Source of the DNA: Salminus brasiliensis
Taxonomy: Eukaryota; Chordata; Actinopteri; Characiformes; Bryconidae
Direction: 5' to 3'
NCBI RefSeq assembly: GCF_030463535.1
Contig: NC_132878.1
Location: forward strand, 90,443,507 to 90,507,506
DNA length: 64,000 nt
A model generated the notes under the pieces. It was not told the origin of the DNA. It saw nothing but the letters and a program-made list of their open reading frames with translations, and did not search any database. How positions within the stretch are numbered: position 1 is the stretch's first letter; each line of letters opens with the position of its first letter. A program made the position numbers and the translations under genes. Below are positions 46,600-59,025 of the stretch, one piece after another.

Positions 46600-47925
46600 G
46601 GCTTTCCTCGACACAATGGAGGCAGCAGCCTCTCAGAGATAACAGAAGACTGAGCGGGAGACCACCATGGCCTCAGATCTGGAGGTGCTGATTCTTATAC
46701 TGACCACTTCAAACTGCTCAAGTGCTGCTGAAGGCCTTCACACGCGGAAGCCAGCAGGACAATGTCATCTGCAAACAGCAGAAACAAGCCCCCGGCCCCC
46801 CGCCTGAAGCCATCCTTGCCCTTGCCTTCGCATTGCTATCCTGTCCATGAATATCACAAACAGGAAGTGAGAGAAGGCACAGCTCTGATGGAGTCCAACA
46901 CCAACACTGAACAAGCTTCAGTGCTGAGAATACGGACACAGCTCTCACACCGAGAGTACAGGGACTGCACGACTCGCATCAGCACCTGTCGCACCCCCGA
47001 TACCCCAGGAGCACTTCCTACAAGATGTCTTGGGGAACAAAGTCGGAAGCCTTCTCCTTCTCCACAAAACACATGTAGACTGGAGTGATGTACTCCCATG
47101 TCCCCTCAACAATCTCAGCGAGAGTGAGGAGCTGGTCCAACTTTCTACAGCCAGGACAGAATCCGCATTACTCCACCTGAATCTGAGGGTTAACTATCAG
47201 GTGCATTCTCCTTTGCACTATACTGGACTAAACTTTCCAGGGAGGCTGAGATATGTGATGCATCAATGATTTGCATGCACTCTCCAGTACCCTTTCTTAA
47301 AAATGGGGACCACCACCCTGGTTAGCCAGTCCAGAAGCACTGCGCCCGAGGTCCATGCAACACTAGAAATTGTCTCGACCAAGACAGCCCCCCAATGTCT
47401 AGAGCCTTTAGCAACTCTGGGCAAATCCCATCTACTCTTGATTTGCCACTGTGGTGCTTTCCAACTACCTCAGTAACCTCAGCCAGAAAAGATGGATGAT
47501 GCCCCAGTAGCCTCCAGCCCTGCCTCCTGGATAGAAGCCATGTTCCTCGGGTTTAGGAGTTCCTCAAAGTGTTCTATCCAGCACCCAACAATACCCTCAG
47601 CTGAGTTCAGAGCTTCAGCACCCTTACTGAGCACAGTTTGGACAGTGTCGCTCCTTCACCTTCTGAGTTGTCGGAGTGCTTTCCAGAACCTCCTTGTGGC
47701 TGCACTGAAGTCTTTCTCCATGGCCTCTCCAAACTACTCTGCAATAGCTGTTACCTTTTTTGCCTGCTGCCTCAATGGAATCGAGAGTACCCAGAGCCTT
47801 CCTCCACTTGACAGCCTCCCTGATTACAGGTTGCCACCAAAAGGAGCTCCAACTAGTCGAGTCAAATTTGGTTATACTGCTTTTGAGAACCTGATGTTGT
47901 TGCAAAGCAGCTTTACAGAAATATG
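46600..47925 (-). mobile_element. LINE ORF2 fragment, unit E
   Basis: Same decayed LINE as in the other units, with a small deletion near 46,620. L2 tail remnant follows at 47,895-48,090. Confidence 0.8.
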
Positions 47926-48298
47926 GAAATAACAGATCAATTAATAAATCAATAAATAAAAACAAATAAAATTGTAACCCCAAGTGAGCAAGCCAAAGGC
48001 AACAGTGGCAAGGAAAAACTCCCTCAGAGCTGGAGGAAGAAACCTTGGGAGGAACCAAGACTCACTTTGGGGGACCCATCCTCCTCTGATCAAAAAAACC
48101 TATAAATGACTAAAAATGGTGTAAAGGTGTGAATGTAAATGTAAATATAAGTCACCCAAGAGACACTATGAGTGAACCAAGGTACAATCTCTGGGTTTTG
48201 AACATGGTGTTTCCTATCATGGACAAATTGTGTGCACTCCAAACCCAAACCTTAGAGGTGGTGGGTCCAGATAGTCACCCCAAGTTATTTGTTCAGGC

Positions 48299-50564
48299 TC
48301 AGGCCAACTGGGGTAACCTCAGTTTGAGTAATGTCAGTTTGAATAATCTGAAGGGGAGCCTAAGTCTCCAGGTTTTCTGCATCACTGTGGACTGTGGGAG
48401 CACAGGCTCTGCTTCCACCACCAGCCCATGGAGCAGGATTTTTCCTTCAGAATGGAATCCACCCAGTATGTTATCATTACCGGGAGCCATGAAAGACATC
48501 TACAGGGGGTAAACCGCATTCGTCTTTTTTGGGATCTGTTGGAAGGACAAAAGGACAAAGATTGATCAGACATTTCTGCCCAATATTAAAGTGATTATAC
48601 AGTAAGAAATCTGGATCACTCAGAAATCGACTCACATACCTTAAACTTGGGGAATTTCAGCCACCTGGATTTCTGCCTCACTGTGGGCTGTGGGAGAACA
48701 GCTTCATCCTCAACCACCGGCCCACAGAGCAAGATGTCCGAAATCCCATCCTCACAGCTTTGTTTAGAACTGGAAGAAGCAGGAGCTTCTGTAGAGGCAA
48801 CACTGGAGGAGTTGTGCACCTTAGAGTTCACTGTGAAGAACCTCTTCATCCTCCCTCGAAGTGACTGGGAGGTTCTGAGGAACGGTGCTACAAGGTAAGC
48901 TTTAGCTGCCCTTTTAATTGCAGCACAAAGTGGACTGCAGCTGAAGCAGCCGCACTCCTCCCCCACCGCCTCTACGCTTCGGGAAGTGAGACTTGCCCCA
49001 GCTCTACTGCTGTTGTCTTCCTGAGTTGAACTGATGTCCTGATGAGAAGTGCTTACCCCATCCTGTTCATCAATGACTTCCACAGTGAACCTGCCTATAA
49101 CTCTGGGGACATAAGCAATAAAGAAAAGGTCCTTAGTGTTAGTGAACTAATGCTGTACGTTACCTATTTACAGAACAGCTCTGCACTCTGAGTAATCTTT
49201 ATCAGTGCATACTATGTACAGTACACCAAGTGTGTCTCCTTAGTTCCAGTGTTTTCAGAGCTGAGATACAACGCATGGAACAAATGAAGCACTTAATAAA
49301 TGAATTCATAAGTAATATATATTCATAATAAAAAAAATTAAAAAAAACATACCGTATTTTCTTCAACAGCTTAATGGTGTTCTGCTCATCAGCGTCAGTT
49401 TTGGAGGAGAAACCATCTACCTTAGGGTGTTTCTCAGGCGTCCCAAACAGATTTTCCTGTGGAGCGCTTTTACCCTCAGCTACAGACGGGCCTGCGGCCT
49501 CACCCGTTTCACTGTTGATGACAATAAAAGAAACAAATTATAAATCAAACAGCTCAAAAAATCTGGGGGTGTTTCACAAAGCAGGATTCTTAGTTCAGCC
49601 AGAAAAGCCCAGATCCCAGCCTGTCCAATAGAAGAAGACCTGAGGGACATTCCTATCCTCACCATTGGGCTAAAGTTATCTGGCTAGCTGAGAAATGCCT
49701 CTTTGTGACACACCCCCTGCAGATCTTTCTAATGCAGCGGTTTGCTTACCATTCTTGGCGTGACTGCAGCCATGGGTGCTTTTCCACATCTGTCACAGAC
49801 GGGCGAGTTGAAGGGTCGTACTGCAGCATGTAGGAAATTAAGGCCCGACAGGGCTCCTCCACTGTGATCCCAACTGGATACTGCAGGGCTTTACGCTGGA
49901 CCCGTAGCAATTTATGCGCACGCTTTTCTTTAAAGGGCACGGACCCGGTAACCATTACGTAAAGAACCACTCCCAGGCTCCACACATCACTTTTCTTTGG
50001 ATCATAAGGCTGACGCCTAATCACCTCCGGTGCAGCGTAGAAACGAGTGCAGCAATATGTCTCACTCATTTCTGGGAAGCCTTTTGAAAAGCGTGAAAGA
50101 CCAAAGTCTGCTAGCTTGACTTGATAATCAGCTGTCAGCAGAACATTTGTACATTTGAGGTCTCGATGCACAATGTCCTGCTTGTGCAGGTAGACCACAG
50201 CACTGACAAGCTGGGAGAACCAGGTTTTGGCCAGGCCAGTGGGGATGTGGTGGCGCAGCTTGATCTCCCGATTGAGATCTGTTATAGCAGCTTCCATCAC
50301 GATACAGACCTGTCCGTTATTCATCTTAAGAATGTTGTGCACCTCAACAATGTGAGGGTGCTTCACTTTTTTCAGAATGGCGAGTTCCCGGGGCAGAAAT
50401 TTCTGAACTAAAGTACTTGACCCCCTCCTGCTGTCTATTATTTTAATAGCCACCTGGTTGGGGTGCTTTTCAGAGGTGGCCAGTTTAACCTGGCCAAAAT
50501 TCCCTTCACCTATCTTGCGCAGCACCGTGTAGCCCATTCGTCTCAGGACTGTCTCAGTGGCCAT
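48299..50564 (-). CDS. Copy E, TSSK-family serine/threonine kinase, intact
   Basis: Exons 49,750-50,564; 49,353-49,511; 48,640-49,102; 48,299-48,499 (alternative terminal exon 48,500-48,535). Predicted length is about 545 residues. The kinase domain is complete with GEGNFG, VAIK, HRDLKCTN, DFG and YAAPE; it reads HNILK where C and D read HNIVK or HNIIK. Exon 2 has the same 18-nt in-frame deletion as copy D. Exon 3 keeps the CGCFSCSPLC cluster and basic segment. Promoter block and AC microsatellite are present upstream. This is the last unit on the right, and its upstream flank leads out of the array. Confidence 0.85.
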
Positions 50565-50679
50565 TTTCTCCCTGTGGATTAAAAGAGAAGCTGAAAGTTA
50601 GAAAGTTTTGAAAGAAAATCAGATGTAGAACCTGTTTCTGGTTCTAGATAAGATGGCTCTAGATAACTGTGTTAACCAA

Positions 50680-50806
50680 ATGACATCACTGTCATTTAGA
50701 CCGTAGAAATCAAGTGTCTCGAGAGCTGCTGAATCCTTGACTGAGCCCATGAGGGAGAGAACACCCCTTTTTATAGGGTTCTGTGATGTCATCTGTATGA
50801 CATCAC
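50680..50806 (-). promoter_or_regulatory. TATA box plus CRE-like palindrome, copy E promoter
   Basis: GTGATGTCAT-4 nt-ATGACATCAC at 50,783-50,806, CTATAAAAAG at 50,767-50,776, and a leader ATGACATCAC at 50,680-50,689. Confidence 0.65.
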
Positions 50807-50867
50807 AATGGAGAGGTGAGCTGGGGTCAGTGAGGTCAGTTTCTTCATTGGCTGTACAGGACTGTAT

Positions 50868-50905
<38 letters not shown>

Positions 50906-51276
50906 TGCTGTGAAAATGTGTCAAAATAAAAGTCACACAAACAAAACTAGAAATACAAAATTCTTTCAAACTAAAAGCTAAAATTACTGTTGCACATTTG
51001 TGTGCCCTTTTTTGTGCTAATCTGATTTTTTTTTTTTGTGATGCGTTACACCACTACCTCTGACAAAGACCCAGCTTTTTGAAACTGGGCTCTACCTTGA
51101 AATGCAAAATACTTTGACAGTCTTCAGATTTAGTAATAACATGTACGTTATGTTGATGCATTTTTTGAAAGAAAGGCAGGGGTGCCAATATTTTCGGTCA
51201 TGTCTTTATCTAGTGGAAAGAAGTATATTGTGTAGTGAAGTCAAGTGATAACTTAGGTTTCCTGTTACTATGCAAT

Positions 51277-51490
51277 GGGCAGTGGTGGCTCAGCATTTGG
51301 AGTACTAGGCTATTGATGGTGGGTTTGCGGGTTCGATACCATGGCTCAGCAAGCTGCCACTGTTGGGCTCTTGAGCAAGGATTTTAACACTCTCAGTGCC
51401 CTGGATGGTGCAGCAAAGGCTCCTCGCTAGTGTGTGTGTGTTTTCACTGCATGCATGGGTTAAAGTCAGAGGCCAGATTCCATTTCTGTC
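51277..51490 (+). mobile_element. Old tRNA-derived SINE, unit E
   Basis: Counterpart of 27,268-27,481 and 41,419-41,634. Confidence 0.75.
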
Positions 51491-51894
51491 CAACAAAAAT
51501 GGAGAACATGGGTGATTTTGCCTTTATTTTAACAGTTGCTGCTTTAATGTATGAGAGTCTGACCTCTCTGAAGCAACAACAACAGCCCCTTATATATCAC
51601 TGCTGATCACCATACAGCAGAAACACTGAGTCGTGGTTCTAGATAGAGTAGTTTACTAACCACTTCACCTCAGGTTCAGTTCTCACATCGGTTAACCCCC
51701 AGTGCATCATGTGGGTTTTTTTTTTTTTTTGGAGCCTCTGTGTTCCAGTCAGATCTGCTGGAATATAAAATATATTTGATCTGGTTTATTCTGTTATTGT
51801 AATGTACACTGAAAGACAGACAAAGGTTTGTTTAACATGCCAAGATCAATGGCGCCAAGGGTCCTTTTACCCAAAGGGCACTGCACTACAGTCC

Positions 51895-52025
51895 GAACCT
51901 AGACCTCAAGGGAGGAGTTGTGCACTACAGAGTCTGAAGAGCTTCTTCATCCTCTTTCCAAGCCACTGGGAGGCTCTGAGGGTCGGTACTACAAAGCTTT
52001 AGCTCCTCTTTGCACTGTAATTTCT
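51895..52025 (-). pseudogene. Relic of an older kinase gene exon 3, unit E
   Basis: The plus strand reads ggaggagttgtgcactacag, cttcttcatcctctttccaa and cactgggaggctctgagg. These align with exon 3 of the intact genes (for example 48,808-48,900) but with many substitutions. This part of exon 3 is missing from the C and D relics, so unit E preserves a different piece of the same ancestor. It carries no open frame of useful length. Confidence 0.7.
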
Positions 52026-52830
52026 ACCTGACCTGCGGCGGATCAGACTATAACAGTCTAACTAAAAAAGGAGAATAAGAAGGTAACACAGATACAGGAG
52101 CACCCTGAAATACTGTTATCCCTCCACTCCACCGTCCACAAACCTATACAAAGCAGCTTTACAAAGATCCTCTTTTGAGTAAGCTAGCAGCAACAGTGGC
52201 AAGGAAAAACTCCCTTGGGTCGAGAGGAAGAACCTTAAGAGGAACCAAGACTCAAAAGGGGAACCCATCCTCCTAAGGTCGACACTGGATGATAATAAAA
52301 ATCAAAACAGGAATAAAAACAACAAAACAAAACTGAATTAAGAAAAAAAGGTAAATGTGGTGTAAAGCCATACAAGATGAAAATGTGAGTGAGATTATGA
52401 AGCCCATGCAGGTAAACAGTCAGAAGCATAGTCCTGCAGTGAGGTGAGGATGAATCAGTGCGAGGCCCCAGAGCAGGACAGCGGGCAGGAGGGTAGTGGA
52501 GAGCCAGGTCAGGTGAAACCAGGACCGGTCATCTGAATACTACCTCAATACAATCTCAAGACAACAGCACCAACATCTTTTGATCCTAATTTTCTGTGTC
52601 TGTGAACCCCTGGATCTACATTAATTACCTAAACTAAACCGCACTGAACACAATCTGATTTTTTTGTAGGCATGTAGGCATGAACAAAGTACAGTTGGGC
52701 CACAGCTTTTTCCTAACATCTTGAATATAAATGGTAGGTTATTAATATGGCTGTAATAAGGATCAGGATTTGTCCTTTTGATCAAAGGTTTAAAATGTAG
52801 GGCTGATTGGATACATGTTGCTACATGTTG
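52026..52830 (-). mobile_element. Old L2 fragments at the right edge of the array
   Basis: Contains the same L2 3' UTR and tail motifs (gactataacagtctaac, cagtggcaaggaaaaactcc, gaggaaccaagactc). It continues past the point where the other units were interrupted, ending in sequence like the L2 RT region (gttgggccacagctttttcctaa, compare 31,013-31,035). Confidence 0.6.
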
Positions 52831-53259
52831 TCACAATATATTGATTAATAATGATATCCTGCATTATTCTGACCTCTTATTTATAGCGATGTGCCAATAT
52901 TGATTGATATCTGTTTTTTTATGTAGTGCCAAGGCATATAAATACACATTTATATAATATAGAAACTGAGGCAACACTTTCCTTGGTCAGTGATTCAGAG
53001 AAATACAGGAAAAAAAACGGGGAAATAATTAAAATGCAGATTTTTCAGTGAAGTAGCCAAGCTTTACTTTAGATGTAGAAAATTACAAAATTATGATACG
53101 AAAAATGACTTAACTATCAATGTCATAAGTTGTGATGAAATAAATTCACCATATTTTAAAAGAGAAGATCACATTTTAGAGAAGATTAGTTGATTAGTTG
53201 ATTCGGTCATCTTCATAGCTGCTTCTTCCAGGTCAGGGTCATAATGGGTGAGTATCCTA

Positions 53260-53650
53260 CATGTAACCACTAAGCACAAACCATAAAGCCCCCTTTGATA
53301 AGCCCCCATCTTAATTTATTAATTTCCAGTTCCCACCCACTAGGTGGAACTCCCCTTATCACATGATGCTACCAGTGCTGGGAGGTTGAAGGGCACTTAA
53401 AAAGAAGCTAGCATGCTCGCATGTGCTTCCCCCAAAATACATGAAACTAGCTATTCAGTTCTTCTCAAACCGCTGTAATGCAACATCATTAGACAGCTGA
53501 ACACGTTTGGAGCTGAACATTAACGGCCAGTTCGGTTACATCACCTGACAGATGCCCTTACTTGCTAGCATTCCACTGAGTGATGGAGGAGAGGGACGGC
53601 CGTCTTAGAGAAGGCCAATTATGCTCTCAGAGTTTCCAACCTCAGGCAAG
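53260..53650. repeat. Dispersed repeat with cacccactaggtgg motif
   Basis: Motifs ttcccacccactaggtgg, tgcttcccccaaaatac and gaaggccaattatgctctc match the general pattern of 61,960-62,280. Both look like a common fish dispersed repeat. No ends or coding region could be set. The 430 bases before it (52,830-53,260) show nothing. Confidence 0.45.
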
Positions 53651-53959
53651 GAAAGTCTGAAGATTCACCCAACTATGAAACTACCAAACAACGAGGCTAA
53701 GTTTAGCTAACAATCAATAGACACTCATATTGTCCCCCAGAAATGTATAGTTTTTAACTATAGGACATATTTTGTCCATTTTATTAAATAATAGCAGGAC
53801 ACACTGCATAAACCACATCAAGCAAGTCTGTTTGAGGCCAATGTGTGATTTCAGCCCACATTTAGCACAGTGCTAGGGCAGGCTTCTATTACTTGTTAGT
53901 ACATTAGCCTTAAGGGCAAACCTACAGATAGCAAACCTCAGACACCAAACCATATACTG

Positions 53960-54345
53960 TGTCTATGTATGTCCAACACCGCTTATCTAGTCCCTGTAGA
54001 GAAGTATTGCCAATAGAATAGGACACTTTGGAGCAGATAAGCACAAACCTTTTGGCACCATGCTGCCTAATGCTGGGCGTGGGCTTCTGGGGGTATAAAG
54101 ACCCCCAGCATTGTGCTGTGGAGCAGTGGAGGAACTGTGTATCTGGAATCATGGCTGGTGATCCATCCAATACTTCTGAGATGAGATGGGGACTTGGGGA
54201 TGAGGTGGCTGACCTGAATGCAATCAAATCCTCACAGCAGAGCTGAAAAGTAGAAAGCTTCCAACAAAGGCATGATAAACTCGTTCAATACCTTTAATTT
54301 CAGCAGGAATGAGTGTCCCAATACTTTTGTCTATATTGTATCTTG
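53960..54345. mobile_element. MITE-like repeat, reverse orientation
   Basis: Carries, in reverse, the same core as 14,935-15,135 (tggggg-type, tataaagacccccagcattg, ctgtggagcagtgg) and ends with the terminal motif cccaatacttttgtctatat. This is the most complete copy seen. 54,346-55,020 shows no recognisable feature. Confidence 0.6.
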
Positions 54346-55020
54346 GCCATCTTGGCTGTGTACAGGGTCAGAAACATCAGAAAACAGCCGGGCCCTACCC
54401 ACCGGCTCCTGTGTTTACGTGCTTGTCCTAGGGCTTGAATAACATCACTGTTTTAGGTGACAGTATCACTGGGACAAGCTGAGCCACTGCAATAGAATTA
54501 GCCCTCCCGTTTGGGGAAGGGGAGCATGCCTCAAATACAAGCTAATTTCTCCGGCAAAATCAAATAACTGCAGAGACGTGACGTGACATGATGAGATTTT
54601 CAGCCTCCTTCCCTCTCGCAATGTACACACAAGCCCTCAGACTGCTCAGGAGCACAGCGAGTCTGTACTCAATCCCGATGACACTGAGGAGCTTGTGACT
54701 GCTGGGAATTCTAGACCATGGTTAGAAAAATGCTGTTCAAAGAACATTTCCGGTTCTGGTTCTCCTCTGGGTTTCTTAGAAAGAGCTCTATCTAATGACA
54801 CAAATGAAAAGGTCAAGCAAAAGGCCAGATTTCTCTCAGATTTGTCTCTCGTTAGTGTGTATTTATTTACTATTGTCTAGTCTGAAGTATGCTTCGTCTG
54901 TGCTTTGCTTAATGAAAATTCCTGTCATTTGTCTGCAGAATTCAACTGTTCAACATATCATTCAGAGTGGTTTGGTGAAAACGTCCCCAGAAAGCATGCC
55001 CAAGTGTAGCCTGTACGGTT

Positions 55021-55270
55021 AGGCCAACTGGGAACCAGAAAGTTTTGTCCTTGGGTTCTATTTTGGCCTCACATATGGCTGCCCAGCAGGGTCAGTGACA
55101 GGACCGGGGGGGTTAAACATGGGCCGCATCTGGGTTGGCCACTGCAAATATGGCCTAGTTGGGACCCATGTAAAAATGAAGGTGGGCAGTAACTATAAAC
55201 TTGGGAGTCCCCATAAAAACACAGGGCCTGGAACCCAACTAGCCCATGTTCCAGTCATGTGAGCTCCATA
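55021..55270. repeat. Diverged copy of the 14,690-type dispersed repeat
   Basis: Order of ccaactgggaaccagaa, cccagcagggtcagtgac, catgggccgcatctggg and aaggtgggcag parallels 14,645-14,800, with extra tandem-like ggcc units. 55,270-55,980 has nothing recognisable. Confidence 0.5.
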
Positions 55271-55984
55271 CAACCAGTAATCAGACATCTGAAGAGTTAC
55301 CTCACGGTGACTGACAGTGGCAACAGTGGTGAACTATTAACACCACTGTCAAGAGATTGCCAAAACATTAATACCATTAGTTGACTAATAGTAAATATGT
55401 CCCCCTTGTGCTGCCACTACAGATCTCTGAAGGTGTCCTATGATATCTGGCACCAAGACGTTAGCAGCAGATTTAAGTCCTGTAAGTTGTGAGGTGGGGC
55501 CTCCATGGATCGCATCAGTGAGCCAACCCTTAGGTGCCCATGAACCTGTCACTGGTTCACCGGTTGTCCTTTATTGGACCACTTTTGGTAGGTACTGACC
55601 ACTGCATACCAGAAGGACCTACAAGACCTACCTGATGTTTTGTGGATGTTCATCACCTTCATCACCTTCTAGAACTGACTGCTCACTTGCTGCCTAATAT
55701 ATCTACCTTATCTATACCACTGACAGATGAGGCCACTGTAGATGAAGATAAGCAGCGTTCTTCACTTCACCTGTGTTAATGTTATAGGTGTATGGATGTA
55801 GCTGATGAGTATACTGTGCAATTCTGTACCTTGGTATCTATAGGTATAGGTAGGTGTGCTGACTTTTGTATTTGGCAGTATCTAAGCTTAAAGGTAGCTT
55901 TTGGACTATAGGAATATTTGTATAGGAGTGGACAGTGAAGCACTTCTGTAAATCGCTAAATGCAATTAATTAAGGTGTGAGTAT

Positions 55985-56200
55985 TTGTCACTGTAATATG
56001 TACAGCATAATGCCTCTTCTGCATTTAACCCATTTGTGGTAGTGAACACACACACACACACCCAGAACAGTGGGCAGCCAACTCCAGCACCCGGGAAGCA
56101 AAGAGGGTAAAGTGCCTTGCTCAAGGGCCCAACAGTGTCAAACCCACAACCCTATCATTAATAGCCCGGAGCTCTAACCGCTGAGCCACCACTGCCCCAA
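55985..56200 (-). mobile_element. tRNA-derived SINE, minus strand
   Basis: Reverse complement shows ggggcagtggtggctcagcg, gttagagctccgggct, cttgagcaaggcactttacc and a GT repeat. Same family as 33,770 and 43,583. The B-box region is degraded (gggttgtgggtttgac). Confidence 0.8.
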
Positions 56201-56332
56201 TGTGTGCTGTTCTATCTATTGCCCCATTTCAGAGATCAGATCACAACTGAATTAGGTGAAATATATGAAGAAAAAAATGAAGAGGTGAAATTCCTCTTTA
56301 AACACTTTAAACACTGTAGTATATGTATGAGG

Positions 56333-56346
56333 CCACCAGATGGCAG
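56333..56346 (+). promoter_or_regulatory. CTCF-like motif
   Basis: CCACCAGATGGCAG fits the published CTCF core pattern CCASYAGRKGGCRS at every position. It lies outside any recognised repeat, between the kinase array and the CpG-rich segment. A short motif can occur by chance. Confidence 0.35.
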
Positions 56347-57404
56347 CCATGTATGGAACATTAGATCAAGTCCACTCAGTATTAATGAAAACTCAAGGGA
56401 ATGTCATTTTTTAAAGTTTGGACCTGCTTGGTATGTGTCTTACTGGGACCTGAAGCCAATGTCAAGAAATCGAGACAGGGCAGTGTCCTCTCAGCTTTTA
56501 AATGACTCTAATGCCATTACAGAACTACACTCTTGGCTGCAGTGAACGCCATCTTGGCTCTGGTTACCATAGCATTCAGCCTCAGCTTCCTGGGCTATGT
56601 TGTGTGTGAGTGGGTGTGTGTGTATTCAAGTCTTATCAGGGACTCGATATCCACAGGTTGATGGAAAACATGGAAATTGTAGAGACTAAAACTGCAGAAA
56701 AGGGTAACAGACCAATCTCTCCGTGTGGTTCCTCAGAGAAATTCGCCAAGTTCTTCGAGTTCCTGCATCACACGGACTTCCGTTACTTGTAAGCTCATTA
56801 GGCTCATAGCTCCAGCATTAAACGAAGACACCAAATATGTCTGTCTTGATTAACCATGGGCTCTTAACACCATTAGCATTAACATGTCTTCAGTTATGCA
56901 ACCACAGGTGGAAAACAGCAATGGGCGTTAGTCAATGCACAGTGATCTGATCACGCACACCACCTTAGAAGGTGGTCTGGAACACGTATGTCTACATAAC
57001 ATTTGTAGATACAATAAAAAAAGCAACCCTGACAACAACGAAGGCCTACCTGACTACCTGCATCACCATCGCCAAAAGTAGATGCTTTTCCATTTGTTCA
57101 GAAGTTAGCAGAGCCTTTGGAAAAGCCCATGCATTCACAAAAACAAGGCCTTGTGGTGAGTGTGCACGGTTCCCCTCCTCCAGTCACAAAATCTGATCAC
57201 ATGTGGAGATGCATTTAGGACATGTGCATGTCTCAAAGGCATATCTGCGGGCACCTGAAGGTTAGAGAAGCTGGGTTGAACCCTTGGACCAGTAGAAACA
57301 GTGCTTACTCCTCCCTCATGTTAATAAGGGATCTAAACATGGTGCCCTTGAGCCAGGCAGCTAACCTCCAATTGCTCCACAGGTGCTGAGGTGGTTGCCC
57401 ATCA

Positions 57405-57437
57405 TCATGGGTGTGTGTGTGTGTGTGTGTGTGTGTT
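57405..57437. repeat. (GT)n microsatellite
   Basis: GT run inside a segment (57,240-57,470) that faintly resembles a very old SINE body (cttgagccaggcagctaacc). Confidence 0.7.
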
Positions 57438-57899
57438 CACTAACGTAAAGGAAGGCTAAGTCCCATTGTTCTTCCATTCAAGTGTTGATCGTGATCTGAT
57501 AATACTCACTTGTGATCAGATCAGACTTGAACCCCTTGAACCTCAGGCCTAATTTAGACTAGTAGTGTTTTAAGACCTACTATGAATCTGACACATGTAA
57601 CGCATGCTGTTTGAGGGCGAGGAATTGATGGACGGGCCTAGACACAGCCCGGGTCATTCGTCTACGTAAACAGTAGCCTGTATTGGAGCCGAGAAGTCAA
57701 TCATGCCAGCTTGACCTTTCTGACACTTGCTGTTATTTATCCACACCAACACAGCAGGAAGCGGGAGGTCCCCAGAAAGGGAGGAATACGAGCATGTGTG
57801 TGTTCTCGAAACTGTGGCGATACTCAGAGTACTGAGGCTCACTGGCGTTTCTGTCCACGACACACTGAAAGCACAGCACCACACGACACATTTTGCGCC

Positions 57900-58900
57900 A
57901 GCTTTGCTTTATTGAAGTTATGAACAGGAGCCACATCTCTCTCATCCGAGCTCACACGCCGTGTCGGTTCAGCAAGCGGGCGCTACTTCGTGCGCTGTCG
58001 CTCAGGCCAGCCCATCACCAGTTGAACGGTCGACGGCGAAACTTCAGCAGCACCGCCGCCTGCTTCGTGAAGGCCCAGTAACCCACACTCATACATGAGA
58101 CATATTTGGGGCGTGTGAGAAATATGCCAACACGTAGGCTCCTCTCTCTACCCTCTCTCTCCCTCTCTCTCCCTTCCCTCCCTCTCTCTCTAGCTAGCGC
58201 TAGCTCCGTTAACTGGAGGGTGCTCGGGGAAGCCGCGGCCGGTCGGACGGTGTTAGCCCCACGAGCTAGCGCCTCTTACGGGGTGAGGAGAGGGACATGG
58301 ACCGCATATAGATTTTAAACATTTGGGGGGGGGGACAAGACAGGCGGCACACTCCCTCTCCTCCACTCTCCCAACCCCCCTCCTCTTCTCTCTCTCTCTC
58401 TCTCTCTCACACTCACACATACTGTCTCTCTCTCTCTCTCTATCTATCTCTCTCTCTCTCTCGCGCGCGCGCGCACGCACGCACGCACGCACGCTCGCGC
58501 TCCTTTCCCCTTCACCACTATCGGCGCGTGTCACTATTTGCTGTACGAGCCCGAGTTTGGCGATACCCAGCAGCTCTCGGATTGTAATTTTCTCGCTGTT
58601 TTGCAGAAATTGATCGCCGTTTTCTTGCATTTTCCGACGCTTTCCACGCCGGACCGGTGCTCTGCGTCGACGAAGCCCATGCCCAGCAGGTTATTTATTA
58701 TCATTTTTTTTTTTGCAGGTTCATTTTTCACCCCCTCCTCTTCCTCCTCCTCCTCCTCCTCCTCCTCCTCCTCTCCTCTCTCTCCAGCGCTGAGGGATAT
58801 CTGAGCTCACGTTTTTAACATGTCGAGAAACTGAAGAGTGAAGAGACACGGAGACGCGTCTACTAATGCCGTTGGAACATGTCCTATGTTCCTGTTCAAG
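57900..58900 (+). promoter_or_regulatory. CpG/CT-rich candidate promoter and first exon
   Basis: Base composition changes sharply: many CpG dinucleotides (57,955-58,280 and 58,490-58,680), long CT runs (58,140-58,190, 58,389-58,462), a CG/CACG repeat (58,463-58,500) and a CTC repeat (58,738-58,773). It ends with ATG at 58,879 encoding MSYVPVQ, then CAAG followed by GTAAGAGAAG, a strong splice donor at 58,901. A T-rich tract ending gcag near 58,717 could be an acceptor of an earlier 5' UTR intron. The gene is not identified: seven codons are too few, and no later exon is recognisable in the remaining 5 kb. Confidence 0.4.
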
Positions 58901-58934
58901 GTAAGAGAAGTGATAGAGCTGTATTTCAACACTG

Positions 58935-58936
58935 CA

Positions 58937-58976
<40 letters not shown>

Positions 58977-59025
58977 CCCTTTCCCCCCCTCTCTCTCTCT
59001 CACACTCTCTCTCTCACTCAGCCTT
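58935..59025. repeat. CT-rich simple repeat
   Basis: Continuous CT dinucleotides and C runs just after the candidate first exon; similar short tracts at 59,310-59,323 and 59,428-59,448, a GGT run at 59,329-59,352 and a CA run at 59,476-59,491. No gene is recognised between 59,030 and 60,160. Confidence 0.8.

Noticed and set aside
58253-58630. 125-codon minus-strand frame of Arg/Glu repeats and its plus-strand Ser/Leu counterpart
   Set aside because: Produced by CT and GC simple repeats, with no protein-like composition.
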